From Chaetoderma sp. LZ-2023a (lineage: Eukaryota; Mollusca; Caudofoveata; Chaetodermatida; Chaetodermatidae), in NCBI GenBank assembly GCA_034401795.1, contig CM067363.1, positions 25,367,235-25,431,234 on the forward strand: DNA of 64,000 nt. Direction: 5' to 3'. Position 1 is the first letter of the stretch. Every line of letters begins with the position of its first letter. Shown here piece after piece: positions 35,421 through 47,619 of the stretch. The notes beneath the pieces are model-generated. The model saw only the letters and a list, made by a program, of their open reading frames with translations, made no database searches and had not been told where the DNA came from. The position numbers and the translations under genes are program-made.

Positions 35421-36524
35421 AAAGCTGAATTACATGGAAGACATTAAACCGTCAATCTTATAGATTAATGTCATCAAGATTCCATGTACGGCGCGAACGA
35501 TACATAGGGCCTATCATATGGCGAGTTGTATCGATCTAAAATATGCCACCAAAAACGCTTTAAACAATGGCTGGCTAATGTCGAACTGCACTTTATTTAA
35601 AACCAGCCGATAATCTCTGTCTCCAATAACAACTTCAGTCGGACTAAACACATATATAATGCTACCGTTTGTTTCAGCAGACATGTTTGATGCACCATAA
35701 GAGTATACTACCCTTGAACGCTAAATTTCCAGAATGTCAACATTAAAGTTAGCTATATTGTTAATCTGTTGCATGTTTTGAAATGAATCTGATATGAATA
35801 TTTTGCTGTCATAGGCGGCGACATATCACGACCAAATTTACAACAACATATTCAACTATTTATTCTTGCATTGTACATTGTCGCATTAGCCCTTCGAAGG
35901 ATTGATACAGAATTAACATGTCTATTTGACTTTCTGGTAAAGGCTGCCAAATGTGTGTTTTCTGTAACGTTATGTTTACTCAGAAACCTCTCTTGCTCAT
36001 CATTTCTCCGTCACTCATTTCTCCGTATCTTATTATATCGACGTTCCCGCCCGTGATACCATCTCACTCATACACCCCCCCCCCCCACACACACACCCAC
36101 TGCTCATCCACCCCATTCTCTTACTGTTTATTGCTTTATCGTCTCTAAACTCCCAACCACCAACCCCTCTAGACAAATAGCCATCACCAATCTTCACCCA
36201 CCTAACACCCTCCCCCACCCGCACAATCAATAGGACAAGATGAGTAATATACAGATGAGGTTGTAGCGTCGTTTTTTCAGTCCATTGTCTTACAACCCCT
36301 CAAGAATAACCAGGCTTTGCAAATTATTTTGCCAGCATAATGCCACCGAGATTTCTTTTGCTCGCAGTTGATAGCTTTGTGACGAATAGATTGTGTATGA
36401 GTGTAGAAATATATATATATTTGATTTCGACACACCACTTTACAAATCCGATGCTATTGACGTGCGTGTGTGCGCGGATCATAAGCTATCGCTGAGTTTC
36501 CTATTGGCTTCAGAATGGAGGAAT

Positions 36525-36890
36525 TAAGTTTTAGCCATGCCTCGCCCGATTCTAGCCAAGCTCCAGCCACACTTCTCCCGTGTTGGGATCGATCGATCCC
36601 TGACCTATCCATTTCCAGAAAGCTGTTGAATATTTTGAGACTTATTTAATGGGGTGATCCTGCTGTCTATAACGCCGCCCATTTACAATAGTTTTAAAAT
36701 ATTCAACAGCACTTTCATTAGGTAGTAAATACATACAATTCGTACACATTCGCGTAGTCTGTCTTCAATTATGCGTTCACGTCATACGTATCTACGGTAT
36801 TCATGACGTCATTGACTATGACGCCATCCTACACGTCACGTAGTTGAGTATGATATCATATGATGGATGGATAAACTGGAAAGATCAATT
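36525..36890 (+). mobile_element. Foldback element, family 1
   Basis: AGTTTTAGCCATGCCTCGCC, core 36613-36710 with its left spacer shortened (no CAGGTAAGC site), ATGACGTCATTGACTATG and GATATCATATGATGG. Confidence 0.75.
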
Positions 36891-37139
36891 GAATAATCAG
36901 GATATAATCTTACAAAATTATGTGTGGAGTGGTAGAAAGTAATATGTCAGAAAAAAGAACAGTTGTCCGAAACAATATGATAACTGGGTTGTCATGTTTG
37001 GAAAAAGGGCTAAAGGACATCCTTAGAATATGGACTGTGACAATAACGAAACGCCTGTAGAACCAGACGGGGAGATAGGGAAACTAGTCTGTTATGGACA
37101 GCATGTCGTTTATTAAAATGATTGCAAATAGTGAGTGAT

Positions 37140-37400
37140 CGCGGAAGCCCTTCAGGACGAAGACGGCAAAAAACCGGCCTCTGTAGTGGTCTTAGGATGG
37201 TATTGGGGAAAGTCCATTTGCAGGCCAAGAGAAGACTATTTTCTGAAAATCTACCACTGGAATGACTGGCTCGGTTACCGAGCCAGTCATTCCAGTGGTA
37301 GATTTTCAGAAAACAGTCTTCTCTTGGCCAGCAACTAGACATACTATAAGCAAATATTTAAATTTTTTAACAAATTTATTCATTAAAAAGTTAAATTCTC
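37140..37400. mobile_element. Foldback element, family 2, best preserved
   Basis: The inner arms are perfect from TGAAAATCTACCACTGG through CTCGGT/ACCGAG (centre near 37277). The pairing extends to AGAAGACTGTTTTC and CCAAGAG for about 55 bases per side. The left flank has GACGAAGACGG and AACCGGCCTCTGTAGTGG. The right flank resembles the TTCATTAAAAAGTTAA end. Confidence 0.85.
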
Positions 37401-37429
37401 TCTACCATTACGGACCAAATAAATGCGGA

Positions 37430-37610
37430 ACATTAACCCTTTGTTGCCGAAGGCGGGCAAAACCGGCCAGTGCTGTGGTCTTGACGAGGGGCCATTTGGT
37501 AATCCCAGCGATAAATATTCAAAAATAGTTTTCTCTTGGCCTGCAAAAGGACATCCAATTAACTAATATTTTGACTTCTTGACCAAATTTAGACATTACA
37601 GAGTTAAGAT
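37430..37610. mobile_element. Foldback element, family 2, centre deleted
   Basis: TTAACCCTTTGTTGCCG, GGGCAAAACCGGCCAG, then AAAAATAGTTTTCTCTTGG and an outer TTACAGAGTTAAG. The CTGGAATGACTGGCTCG arms are gone. Confidence 0.65.
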
Positions 37611-37791
37611 AGGCGATTTTAATATCGCCATACTAACCACAGTTCATTAATGGACGTAGGCGGTGTTTCAGATTCCTCGCTGGTTTGGTTCTGACAGATG
37701 ACATTGTCGAAGAGGATTCATTTTCCCCCGGATTTAGACGTAACTACAGTAGTCACTAGCGATGTAATGAGAAAATCGACATACTGTTTAG

Positions 37792-37850
37792 CTCGCTCTC
37801 TCTCTCTCTCTCTCGCGCGCGCTCGCTCCCTCTCTCTCTCTCTCTCTCTC

Positions 37851-37918
<68 letters not shown>
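37792..37918. repeat. CT microsatellite
   Basis: About 125 bases of CT with GCGC and CGCT interruptions. Confidence 0.97.
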
Positions 37919-37919
<1 letters not shown>

Positions 37920-38039
37920 ACTCTACTGAAATAATGCATCATAGCACCATTTGGCATTTAAATAATCCTATGCACTAGGTATGTCACACTCACTTCGATG
38001 TCTGCATGGTTACTATAGCGGTAATATTGGGGAATTTCG

Positions 38040-38450
38040 TAAGGCAAATATGACAGGAATCTGTTGTTGCCAAATGCTACGACATCTCCCAATCAAATGT
38101 ACCCCAACGTATTCAACCTATTTATTCTGACATTGCTGATGAGTTTTCGCATTTCGCCTTTCGGGTTCACATGCACAATGGCTGGTTAACTAGTGCATTT
38201 GTGCTGTTGGTAAAACTTGTCATGTGTATATTTTCTCTAATGATATTTCTACTCAGAATCCTCTCTATCTCATCATTTACCAGACACTTATTTATCCAAA
38301 TCTTATTACCTCGACACTCAATCCAGATATACACTATCTCACAGACCGAACTATACGTTTAATTAAGGCGGTTAATCTCTTTAACAAATTCCCAGTTCAA
38401 TGTGATATTCAGTGAAGGCCAATGATATACGCACATACGCATGTTGGGAG
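38040..38450 (+). repeat. Partial third copy of the second duplication unit
   Basis: The stretch around 38150-38360 (TTTTCTCTAATGATAT, then CTCATCATTTACC, then a TCGACACTCAATCCAG-like run) resembles 31085-31215 and 35950-36060. Only the middle of the unit is present. Confidence 0.6.
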
Positions 38451-38799
38451 ATACAGTTTTGTGATGCGTTGTTGTGAAATCAAATGTATGACTTCGTGCA
38501 ATCCCCATGCAATTTACTGTTCACAAAGTATCAACTGTGTGCATAAACCATAGATAGCATATTGGTGGCCATGCAACTTACTAACCCGGATGTTCTTGAA
38601 GTGTCGCAAGAAAATACACTGAAAGGAAAACAACCGAAGTTGAAACCTGATCCGCGTGTTAAACATATTGGCCCATTGACTTTGCTGGTAGCTATTGTGG
38701 CTGTGGCCAACATCACTGCGTAAAAGTGTCTCAAGTTCGTCAACGCGGGAAAAGAGAGGGTGGGGGGGGGTCAACAACAAAACAGCACTAGTTAAATCA

Positions 38800-38950
38800 G
38801 AATTAATGTTTTGAACCCGAGCCCGCAAGCATAAACATGTTGCATATTTTGACGTAAATTTGACTGGGAGCTTTTGCTGCCTATGGCGGTAGGCAGAAAC
38901 AGGTTCCTGCCAGAGCTGCTTCAACATACACAACGGCCTAATGCCATATA
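38800..38950. mobile_element. Foldback core fragment, family 1
   Basis: TTGACGTAAATTTGACTGGG, GCTTTTGCTGCCTATGGCGG and a weak return. Confidence 0.45.
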
Positions 38951-39780
38951 TATCTTTCACTTTGATATTCAGGAATTATAAGGTTGTGGGCTTAAAATAC
39001 ACTGAATCTTGTGAAGCATTAAATGGTGGCATTGTGTATGTTAGTTGTACGATTGAAGTGGTTATTGGAGGCACAGGTTGTTGGCTGTCTTAATATAAAG
39101 TAAATCTGGAGATTACGTATTCGTGGTTGACATGGTACATTGTGCATAGGTTGAGATCGATAGATCTCAACCAAGGCATGCATCGTTCACATGATACAGA
39201 TAATCGTGATTGATTTACTCTATGCGATATTCAGTCCAACGTTCCCAATGTAATTCGGTGTGTAAATAATGATAGGATAAATGCTTTGAAATTCTCAAGC
39301 ACAGACATAAGTATCGATTATAATGGGACATACAATACTGTTGTTAATCCACTATATTTACCAGAATAGCAAGTGATTACTGATGATGCCTTTGACAATG
39401 GGAGGATATTAGTCGCAGAAGTATCTACCGTTGCTGGCACACAATCGTGTGCTATTAAGGGATACACAACGTGATATCGAGGACAATTATCTATGATTTC
39501 AGAAGATATGAAGCATGTGACCAGATAATCGGTGCGATCTAAGATGGTTATTTACTAAGGAAATTTGTTTGCAATGACAGTATTTGTTATGCAGTGTGCT
39601 ACTATTTGCCATCTACATGGTGCTTTCTGATTTGCATCTCACAACATGTGATTGATCTATGTAGGCGCTACACCGTCTGTGGAGTAATCAGCAAGTGTTC
39701 AATAGTAGAATATAAAGCAGACGCGCTTACAGAATAAGAGAATCGCCGTAATATTATTTTGACATAGAATTCATTAACCC
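38950..39780. other. Intergenic, nothing recognised
   Basis: AT-rich sequence with one short perfect palindrome, GGTTGAGATCGATAGATCTC at about 39151. No gene signal. Confidence 0.5.
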
Positions 39781-40090
39781 ATTTCCTCACTCAATCATAT
39801 AACATCATACTCATCTAACTGGCGTGTAGGATGAAGTCATAATCATTACGTCACGCCTGACTCGATTCAGTCCGTCTTTAACGCTTAATAGCCCGACACG
39901 TTGTACGAATTGTCTGTCTTTACAATTTAATAAACATTCTGTTGAATAATTGTGATGGACAGCAACAGCGCCGGGTCAAATTACTTTCAAAATATTGAAC
40001 AGCTTACATGCATAGTTTTCTGGAACTTTATAGTCAGGGAGTTCAGAGATCAATCGATCCCAACACGAGCGAGGTATGGGTGGAACTTTT
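39780..40090 (-). mobile_element. Foldback element, family 1, reversed
   Basis: The GGATGAAGTCATAATC block (a decayed GACGTCA), AATAAACATTCTG, a shortened core (39945-40005), CAGCTTACATGCATAG and GATCAATCGATCCC. Confidence 0.65.
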
Positions 40091-40900
40091 TATAGAGAGT
40101 ACACAAATGTCACCAGCGTTTAGTGCATCAACACGCACCGAAGCAGAGCATACACTAACTCTCATGCGGAATAACGAGGATCGCACGAGAACATTGTTAA
40201 CAAAATAACGTCTATCGTCTCCGTCATATCAGATACCGCTCAGCTGTCAATTTACTGTGATCGAATCACTGGAAACACAAGGACGGGAGTCTATAGGTAA
40301 TTCTAAGGAGTATGAGACTGGGCTAGAGATGCGTTCAAGTAATTGTCACACTCGACAATTGGTTCATGTAAGTCAACAACTCAATGATACCGGGTGGCAT
40401 TGGAATGTGAGAGTAAGAATTGGAGAAGGACATGATAGTATTTTCTCATGATGTCTATTTTATCAGTTTGTATAGACAACCTTTTTTTTAGAAAGTACAA
40501 CGTTGTGACCTAGTGATTGGTTCTTATTCAAGACCTACTATTGAGTTTATTTAAGCAACACTATATTCTGGACATCAAAGCATGTGGTCCCTGATGCGAC
40601 CCTCTGACTGCATCGTGATGTATGTTCTAGCTGATTATTACAATGTGTAGATACATGCATGCCGAGACATGCATGCCGAGACAGTAGTGTGCTTTAGTTT
40701 GTATATTCAATTAAGATATACAACAATTGGTTTTTCCCGAATCGGGAAAGACTGGTGTGGCAAATGTATTTGTTTTCGCGGAGGTCATGACGTTGTAAGA
40801 TATACTGGGCAGGGTGTTTGCAAGATTGTGTTACCGAGACGTGTATGAGTGTCCAACACAATGGATGAACACATATTTGGTCAGGACATTTGAGCTATGG
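40090..40900. other. Intergenic, nothing recognised
   Basis: Two open frames of about 65 codons (40008-40208, 40257-40451) have no recognised family. A 15-bp repeat ACATGCATGCCGAG lies near 40655. Confidence 0.4.
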
Positions 40901-40904
40901 ACGT

Positions 40905-41180
40905 TTCCAGTTTTAGCTGTGCCTCTCCCATCTCTAGCTAAGCGCCACCCAGGCTTCGCCCGTGTTGGGATCGATCGACTATCAATTTCGAGAAAACTAT
41001 ACAGGTAAGCTGTTGAACATTTTGAGACATACACTTCGTACAACGTGTTACACTATTAAGAGTTTAAGACAGATTAAATCGAATCAGTAATGATGCCATG
41101 ATTATGACGTCATCATACACGTTATGTAGTTAGTTGATTATCACGTCATATGACGTCATATGATGGATAAACTGGAAAGG
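40905..41180 (+). mobile_element. Foldback element, family 1, core mostly deleted
   Basis: CAGTTTTAGCTGTGCCTC, ATCTCTAGCTAAGCGCC, ATACAGGTAAGC, a short arm, then ATGACGTCATCATAC and ACGTCATATGACGTCATATG. Confidence 0.7.
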
Positions 41181-41289
41181 GGCATTGGTTTGGATTCTGG
41201 ATAGATTCCGTATCTTCATTAGGCAAACTCTTTTACCACATGGCAGAATAATGTATACTCCGTGTGCGCAATAGATCAACTACCTAGCT

Positions 41290-41525
41290 CATTATAGCCA
41301 ACAACTAACGCTGACGACTAACGCCGACAACTAATGCCGATAACTAATGCTGACAACTGACGCCGACAACTAACGCAGACTACTAATGCTGACAACTAAC
41401 GCCGACAACTAATGCCGACAACTAACCCCGACAACTGACACAGACAACCAATACTGACAACGAGTGCCGGGGCAACTAATGCCGACAACTACACTGAAAC
41501 TAACAGTGACAAATAATGCTGACAA
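41290..41525. repeat. 12-bp minisatellite, CGACAACTAACG type
   Basis: About 18 imperfect units of ACAACTAACGCCG / ACAACTAATGCCG. The same unit forms 53240-53500. Confidence 0.9.
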
Positions 41526-41837
41526 GTGTAGCGTCCGCATTGTTCCCCATGATGGGCCGATCCATGCGCTGTGTACGAATCGGCACAAGGAAGTTTCTGG
41601 TTAGATCTCAGGGTTCCCCGGTCAAAAGACGTGGGATGGATACAAACGCCGATCTCGGAGATCAGCGGAATGACACCATTCCAGTAAGGCCAGGCAGGCA
41701 TTCCCGCGTACATCATGATTCCATACCACGGTGTCATCCATGCTATTTGTTATTCCCGTGTGTCGTGAATACATGTTGATCGCTAAAAGTGTTTTATCTT
41801 TTATGTTGTAAATTCGGCTCAGCTGCAGATAGTGGCC

Positions 41838-42510
<673 letters not shown>

Positions 42511-42575
42511 GGGCCCGAATTCACAAAACTACTTAAGAGTAGGCACCCCGCTTATTTTGGCACCTAGGTGGCGTG
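42511..42575. repeat. Left terminal inverted repeat of the Harbinger element
   Basis: Two matching blocks (GGGCCC...AAAACT and ACCCCGCTTAT) plus CCTAGGTGG, each found inverted near 51536-51617. Confidence 0.75.
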
Positions 42576-42736
42576 TTTATTTTAAGTATTAAAAAAACTG
42601 CTTAATGACGGCAGTGCACGCAAATCTCGACTTAGAAATAAGACATCTTTGGAGGTGTCTTATCTTTGCGTCGGGTGTTTATAACTCTGTTCTGTCGCCA
42701 GTCTAGCAGCTATTTTCCCATTGACGCATAGTAGAA

Positions 42737-43852
42737 ATGGCTGTGTTATTGGCCGGTGCAATAATGGAAGACGAAAGAAGGCGTGGCATGCGTCAGCAAC
42801 GCATTTTAGGGACCAGTTGAATCCTTTGGATGTGTATAATGAAGTGGAACTTTATCAGAGATAGAGACTCGGCAGAGAGACCATTCTCTGTCATGCTGAC
42901 GTACTCGATGAAGAACTGCAACCAAGAACTCTGAGAGATCATGCATTGTTATCTATATAGAAATTCATAGCGCTACGTGTTTATGCCACTGGATCATTCC
43001 AAAGAATAGTCGGTGACGCTGCTAATGTATCGCAAGCAACTGCGTGCCGTGTAGTTTCGGAAGTTTCAGCGGCATTGCTGCATTTAATACCTAGAATAAT
43101 GCAATTTTCAACAGATCAAGATATTCCAATATCTTGTTGACCTTTCTGAAATCGCATGGTTTCCAGCTGTGATAGCTGTACTAGATGGAACACACATATG
43201 GATTACTAGTCCTTCGGATCACGAGGAACGCTACATTGATCGAAAGAACTATCATTCGATTGATATGCAGGTTGTAATGGATGCCACATGTCGCTTTATC
43301 AATGGGGTTGTAAGCTGGCCTGGACATATGCATGGTTCTGTCATTCTAAGGGAAAGTGGTCTCGTTTGCTTAATAGAAAAGAGGAGGAGCCATGAGTACA
43401 TTCTTGGTTATTCCGACTATCCAATGAAAACGTGGTTGATGACGCCATACCTGAAGACAAACAACGCTCAAGAACGGACCTTCAACATATCCCACAACTC
43501 CACTAGGCATGCTGTTGAAAGAGGCATAGGGAACTGAAAATGGTGGTTCTATTGGATTCAAGGTGAGCTGCGTTACTCGCCAGTAAAATCTTGTAATATG
43601 ATAGGAGCTTGTGCCATACCCCACAATATCGCCAAAGATCGAGGTTTGCCAGATTTTTATGAAGAGGACGTCAACGCAGATTTTGAAGAAGAGGACATCA
43701 ACGGCCAGCCAGAGCCAGCTGTTTTTGATGACGTCGAACAGGAAGTCAGAGCAGCCTGGATCGCAGTCAGAAATCAGTTAGTCAAAAACCATTTTCATCA
43801 AGGTAAGTGCAAAGGTATCCAGTTAACTCGTCCTAAATACACCCCGTCCTAA
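42737..43852 (+). pseudogene. Harbinger-type transposase (DDE nuclease) pseudogene
   Basis: The likely start is ATG at 42737. After a frame change near 42805 the peptide reads LNPLDVYNEVELYQR, then a stop, then RETILCHADVL and KFIALRVYATGSFQRIVGDA. These match the N-terminal part of HARBI1-like transposases, whose helix-turn-helix region carries the 'ALRFYATGSFQ' motif. After another frame change near 43130 the nuclease domain follows: AVLDGTHIWI (first catalytic Asp), HSIDMQVVMDATC, WPGHMHGSVILRESGL, LGYSDYPMKTWLMTPYL, AQERTFN and RHAVERGIGN (third acidic residue, Glu, kept). A TGA at 43535 is followed in the same frame by GELRYSPVKSCNMIGACA and IPHNIAKDRG. The second catalytic Asp, expected in LGDSGYP, is Tyr here. 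At least four stops and two frameshifts make it dead. Confidence 0.9.
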
Positions 43853-44114
43853 GTACAACCCGCCCTACTTCTAACTCGTCCTAGGCCAACTCGTCCTAAA
43901 TAATGTTCATATATGAATATACGTGGTTATATTATATTATTCGGGATAATAGAGCACTGCTATTATGTGATTACCAAATAACATTGCATTAATCACATAA
44001 TATATGCTCAATAATCCTGAATAATATAATATAACTACGTATATTCGCATATGACCACTAATTGCACGAGTTTACCTAGGGCGAGTTAGAAGTAGGGCGG
44101 GTTGCACTGAGGAC
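43847..44114. mobile_element. Foldback MITE with about 110-base arms, inside the Harbinger element
   Basis: GTCCTAAGTACAACCCGCCC, ACTTCTAACTCGTCCTAGG, TATATGAATATACGTGG and ATTATATTATTCGGGATAAT on the left pair with the reverse order on the right (CCTAGGGCGAGTTAGAAGT, then GGGCGGGTTGCACTGAGGAC). The centre is TAATAGAGCACTGCTATTATG to GTGATTACC. It abuts the transposase 3' end. There is no coding capacity. Confidence 0.85.
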
Positions 44115-44117
44115 GAT

Positions 44118-44815
44118 CTTTCTATATACGACAGAATTTCAAGTTATCAGATGTTTAAAAAAAAAAGATATTCCAAGAGTTCCGTCTATGTTACTATTCG
44201 TACCTATCTATAATGGATAATGGATTACATAGGGCTGAAATAGTAATATAGAGTCTATATAATTTCTAATCTATAAACCATCCGCTTCAGCGTCCATAAT
44301 CTGTCATCATACTTTTATTTTAGTGACTATGAGATGAATTTCAAATCTAAAAGATGAAGAATATTTGCCCTACTATTTTTTTTTGTTCAAGATTGTAAAC
44401 GATCGACAGTATTGAATCAAGCGCTAAGAAATCTTATTTAGGTATGTACGAAATTAGGTATAGGCCTATACAAATGAAAAGATCCTAGGCTGGATGATCT
44501 GCTACGGAAATTATACTTGAATACAATTTTGAATTATTTTCAGATGTTCAAATTTTATAAACAAAATTTCGAGTGACAAAGCAAGGCAGAAATACATCTA
44601 AAATAGTCTGAGTTTAAAGACAGCATGATCTCGTATCTAAAACCAATACTACATGAAAATCTAAGTGGACATAACGCGCTTTCTCATTGGTTCAAAGGCA
44701 GACAATCCCGTGCCATTGTTGGAAGTACTGTATTCTTTCTGTTGTTATAGCGTCTCCCATTCCAGCAGTGACGTGGTTTCCTGTAATTATATTGTCTGCT
44801 ATTTCATGTCTTAGT
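44118..44815. other. Harbinger interior, non-coding
   Basis: AT-rich, no coding signal or repeat structure recognised. Confidence 0.4.
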
Positions 44816-44824
44816 GAGGGGTGT

Positions 44825-44900
44825 GGTGGGCGTGGGTGGGGGTGGAGGGGGGGGGGGTGTGGGGAGGGGGGGGGGGGGGTGGGTGGGTGGGTGGGGGGGG
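44825..44900. repeat. G-rich GGGGTGG tract
   Basis: Runs of G with periodic T and A; potential G-quadruplex sequence on the plus strand. Confidence 0.9.
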
Positions 44901-45379
44901 TTGTGTTAGCGCCGACACTGTTATTTTTATTTTGAACTCTCGAAATAATCATCCTGAATCAATTGATTCATTAATCAGAGACAGCAACTATACTATCACT
45001 CAGTGACAGTTTGCGGTGGTTTATTTTCGGAATCACTGTCTTAATTGATCACGGGCATTTGTTGGTGCGATTGGTTGTCTTAATGGACCCCATAGACGGA
45101 TCAACAAAGTCAAGCATTCATTAATCATTTAGGAACTATCTTTCATAAAGGCTATTGCGCGAAATCGGTTGGAGGCTGACATAACGTCTGTGACGGACGT
45201 GACGAAAACATAATATCTACATACAATACAGCTACAATAGTAAACATAATATAAGTAATGACTGACTTAGGGGAAGCTGCAGCGACACGAATCTTGAGAC
45301 GGGCGAACGTGACGGAAACAAAATAACTACAAATACAGTACAGCTCAGATATAACTACATTGTTTCCAAAACAAACGTC

Positions 45380-45590
45380 AAAACTATGTAGATAAGTTCG
45401 TCACGAACACTTAGTCGATTATAGGAATTGTATTTTATTTAATAAATATACTGTTGAATATTTTGAACAAAATTTGACAGACCATAGTCATCAACATCAT
45501 CATGCAGTCAAGTTAGTTTCAATATATTCAATGGTTTCTCTGTATAGTTTTTCGTAAATTGAGTTTCATACAGTGCAGGGATCGATTAAA
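45380..45590 (-). mobile_element. Foldback element, family 1, reversed, diverged
   Basis: AATAAATATACTGTTGAATA, TTTGAACAAAATTTGACAG, a return AAGTTAGTTTCAATATATTC, then CTGTATAGTTTTTCG and GGGATCGATT. Confidence 0.6.
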
Positions 45591-45644
45591 ATAACTACAA
45601 CCTCCGTACGCTATGGTGGCTGATGAGGGCCATCGCTATCTCAT

Positions 45645-46055
45645 CTTGTAATTAGTTGCGCGAAGAAGCGACGGAGCGAAGGTACGATGCGAAGAAGAAA
45701 GCCAAGATGCGAAGAAGCGAAGATAAGATGCGAAGCACGATGCGACGAACGAAGATAAGATGTGAAAAGTCGAAAATAAGATGCAAAAACCCGAAGATAA
45801 GATGTGAAAAGGCAAAGACACGATGCGAAAAGGCGACGGAGCGAAGAGGCGAAAATGCGAAGGAGCGAAGATAAGATGCAAAAAGGCGATGGAGTGAAGA
45901 AGCGAAAACGCGAAGGAGCGAAGATAAGATGTGGAAAGGCGATGGAGAAAAGGAACGAAATGCGAAGGAGCGAAGATACGATGCGAAAACTCGAAGAAGC
46001 GAGGGAGCAAAGGAGCGAAGAAGCGAAGAAGCGAAAGAGCGAAGTTTGCGCACTA
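45645..46055. repeat. Purine-rich GCGAAGAA / GCGAAGGA degenerate minisatellite
   Basis: Units of 7-10 bases such as GCGAAGAA, GCGAAGGA, GCGACGGA and AAGATAAGATGCGAA with strong strand asymmetry. Minus-strand frames rich in Leu, Arg, Ser, Phe and Ala are by-products. No stable period was found. Confidence 0.85.
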
Positions 46056-46169
46056 AAGTGTCCTGCGTGTCGTGCATGTCGGTGGCGCCATACATGTTGA
46101 AGATTTTGTTTCTCCGGGTCCTTTATTATTTAATCTCTTCACGCTCGGCAAGACGTATGATGTACGGTT

Positions 46170-47610
46170 GCTGCGACAACCCGTCTTACCAAGGATGAGC
46201 GAGAAGGATACTAGCTCGCCTCGTATGTAGATGGACTTAACGATATTTAGTTTTGTATCCGGGCCTGATCTGACTGGACCAACAAGATTCGGTAGTTCGG
46301 CACGGTGTTTCTCCGTGCTATCCAGAGCTGATTATTAAATAAACGCACCAAACTATTGCCTTGAATATGCACAAGGTGATGAGTTTTATTGACTACTTTA
46401 ACTTTACAATACTACTATAAATGATGTGACTTTTACTGCCACTAAACAAGCTATGAATACTTTAAATAAACGATTCTAATTAATGCTACCATATCTAATT
46501 ATGCTCTAAACGGATTACTCTCAGCCTATCTGATCTGATATCATAACTAGTTGGCTAACAGTTCTTGCCTACTCCAATATATTCAGCAAGAACTTACTAC
46601 GATAACGAATCCGGAATCACGATGATACAGACTCTCGATAAAAGGCAAAATGCCCTTTTTATACTACTCTATGTTTCTTAACCTATCTTCTTTTGGTTTC
46701 CCTCCCTCAGAGTTTGATAGGATGCCCATTGATTGTGATGTCATCCTGACCAATCAACCTCCGGGAAACCTCCTCTAGGAATAGACCATTACACACGGTC
46801 AGACCGGTTCACTCTGGTTCTGATTTGATGCCTCCTGTCAGCTAACTAACAACATTATGGTATCGGTTGTTGTAGCAGGTGTTCTTTTGATTGACACATT
46901 GTTTATAAACAAATTTCGTCTGTGTCACTCACTCCTACAGGACGCTACAAATCCCATGCCTTGTCCCTTGCCTATCGTGGATAAACCTGTAGGAAACGAA
47001 CGTTAATAATCACATGAGCTGTATGATCTCATTGCCAGGTGGTGTTGTTGTACTTGCTTACGGGAGTCGAAAGGTCACCCGTCAATAACTCATGTCATTC
47101 TGTCACCTACTATTTTCCTATAAACTACATCTATTTCTATTGATTCCTACCGACTCTTATCGGTTGAATTTTTACTAAACTATTGGCCAAAATGACTGCT
47201 GAACATTATAAAAGTGTATGCCGATCCCATAGCAACCACTTTCATCTTCAACCATTGACAGAAGCCATCAACTCAGAACGCAGGGTCCTATTCAACTCTA
47301 TTCCTTTCCTAACTTTTCATACTAATATTACAGTTATAGTTTCGCATCAGTTTCGAACCTATTTCTGCGAAACTGTATATCATCAGCACTGGTTGAGGTC
47401 ACCCAGTGCAGCGACCGGTTTCTGCGAAACCGTGTATCATCAGCTCTAGTTGATGTCACCCAGTGCATCATCCTACTGCGTACATACATGATGCTATTCA
47501 GTTCTTAGCTCACCTGGTATTTTCAAAGATGAATTTCACTGAGGTCTTATTCGTAAATATAAGACATCCCGCGGGGTCATGACTCCCACAAGACAATCCG
47601 ATATCTACAA
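46170..47610 (-). mobile_element. Probable solo LTR, copy 1 (inside the Harbinger element)
   Basis: This non-coding block of about 1.4 kb has a diverged relative at 56455-58150. On the minus strand both start with the block TCATGACCCCGCGGG, then TGAAAATACCAGGTGAGCT. They next carry CATAATGTTGTTAGTTAGC, a TATA-like box (TATAAAAAGGGC near 46662), an AATAAA signal about 270 bases later (near 46393), and end near CGGGTTGTCGCAGCA. A promoter and polyadenylation signal in that order within a repeated non-coding block suggest an LTR. No target-site duplication, primer-binding site or internal region was identified. Confidence 0.45.
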
Positions 47611-47619
47611 TGTGACAGG

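Larger units (their letters stand above)
34120..37140 (+). repeat. Second segmental duplication, copy D
   Basis: This is the partner of 29470-32550, offset by about 4.6 kb. It has its own family 1 insertions (34690, 35080, 36525), whereas copy C carries a family 2 element near 31610. This shows that foldback elements inserted after the duplication. Confidence 0.7.

Noticed and set aside
43598..43852. Separate 84-codon gene
   Set aside because: It is in the same frame as the transposase domain upstream, separated only by the TGA at 43535, and encodes the transposase C-terminus.
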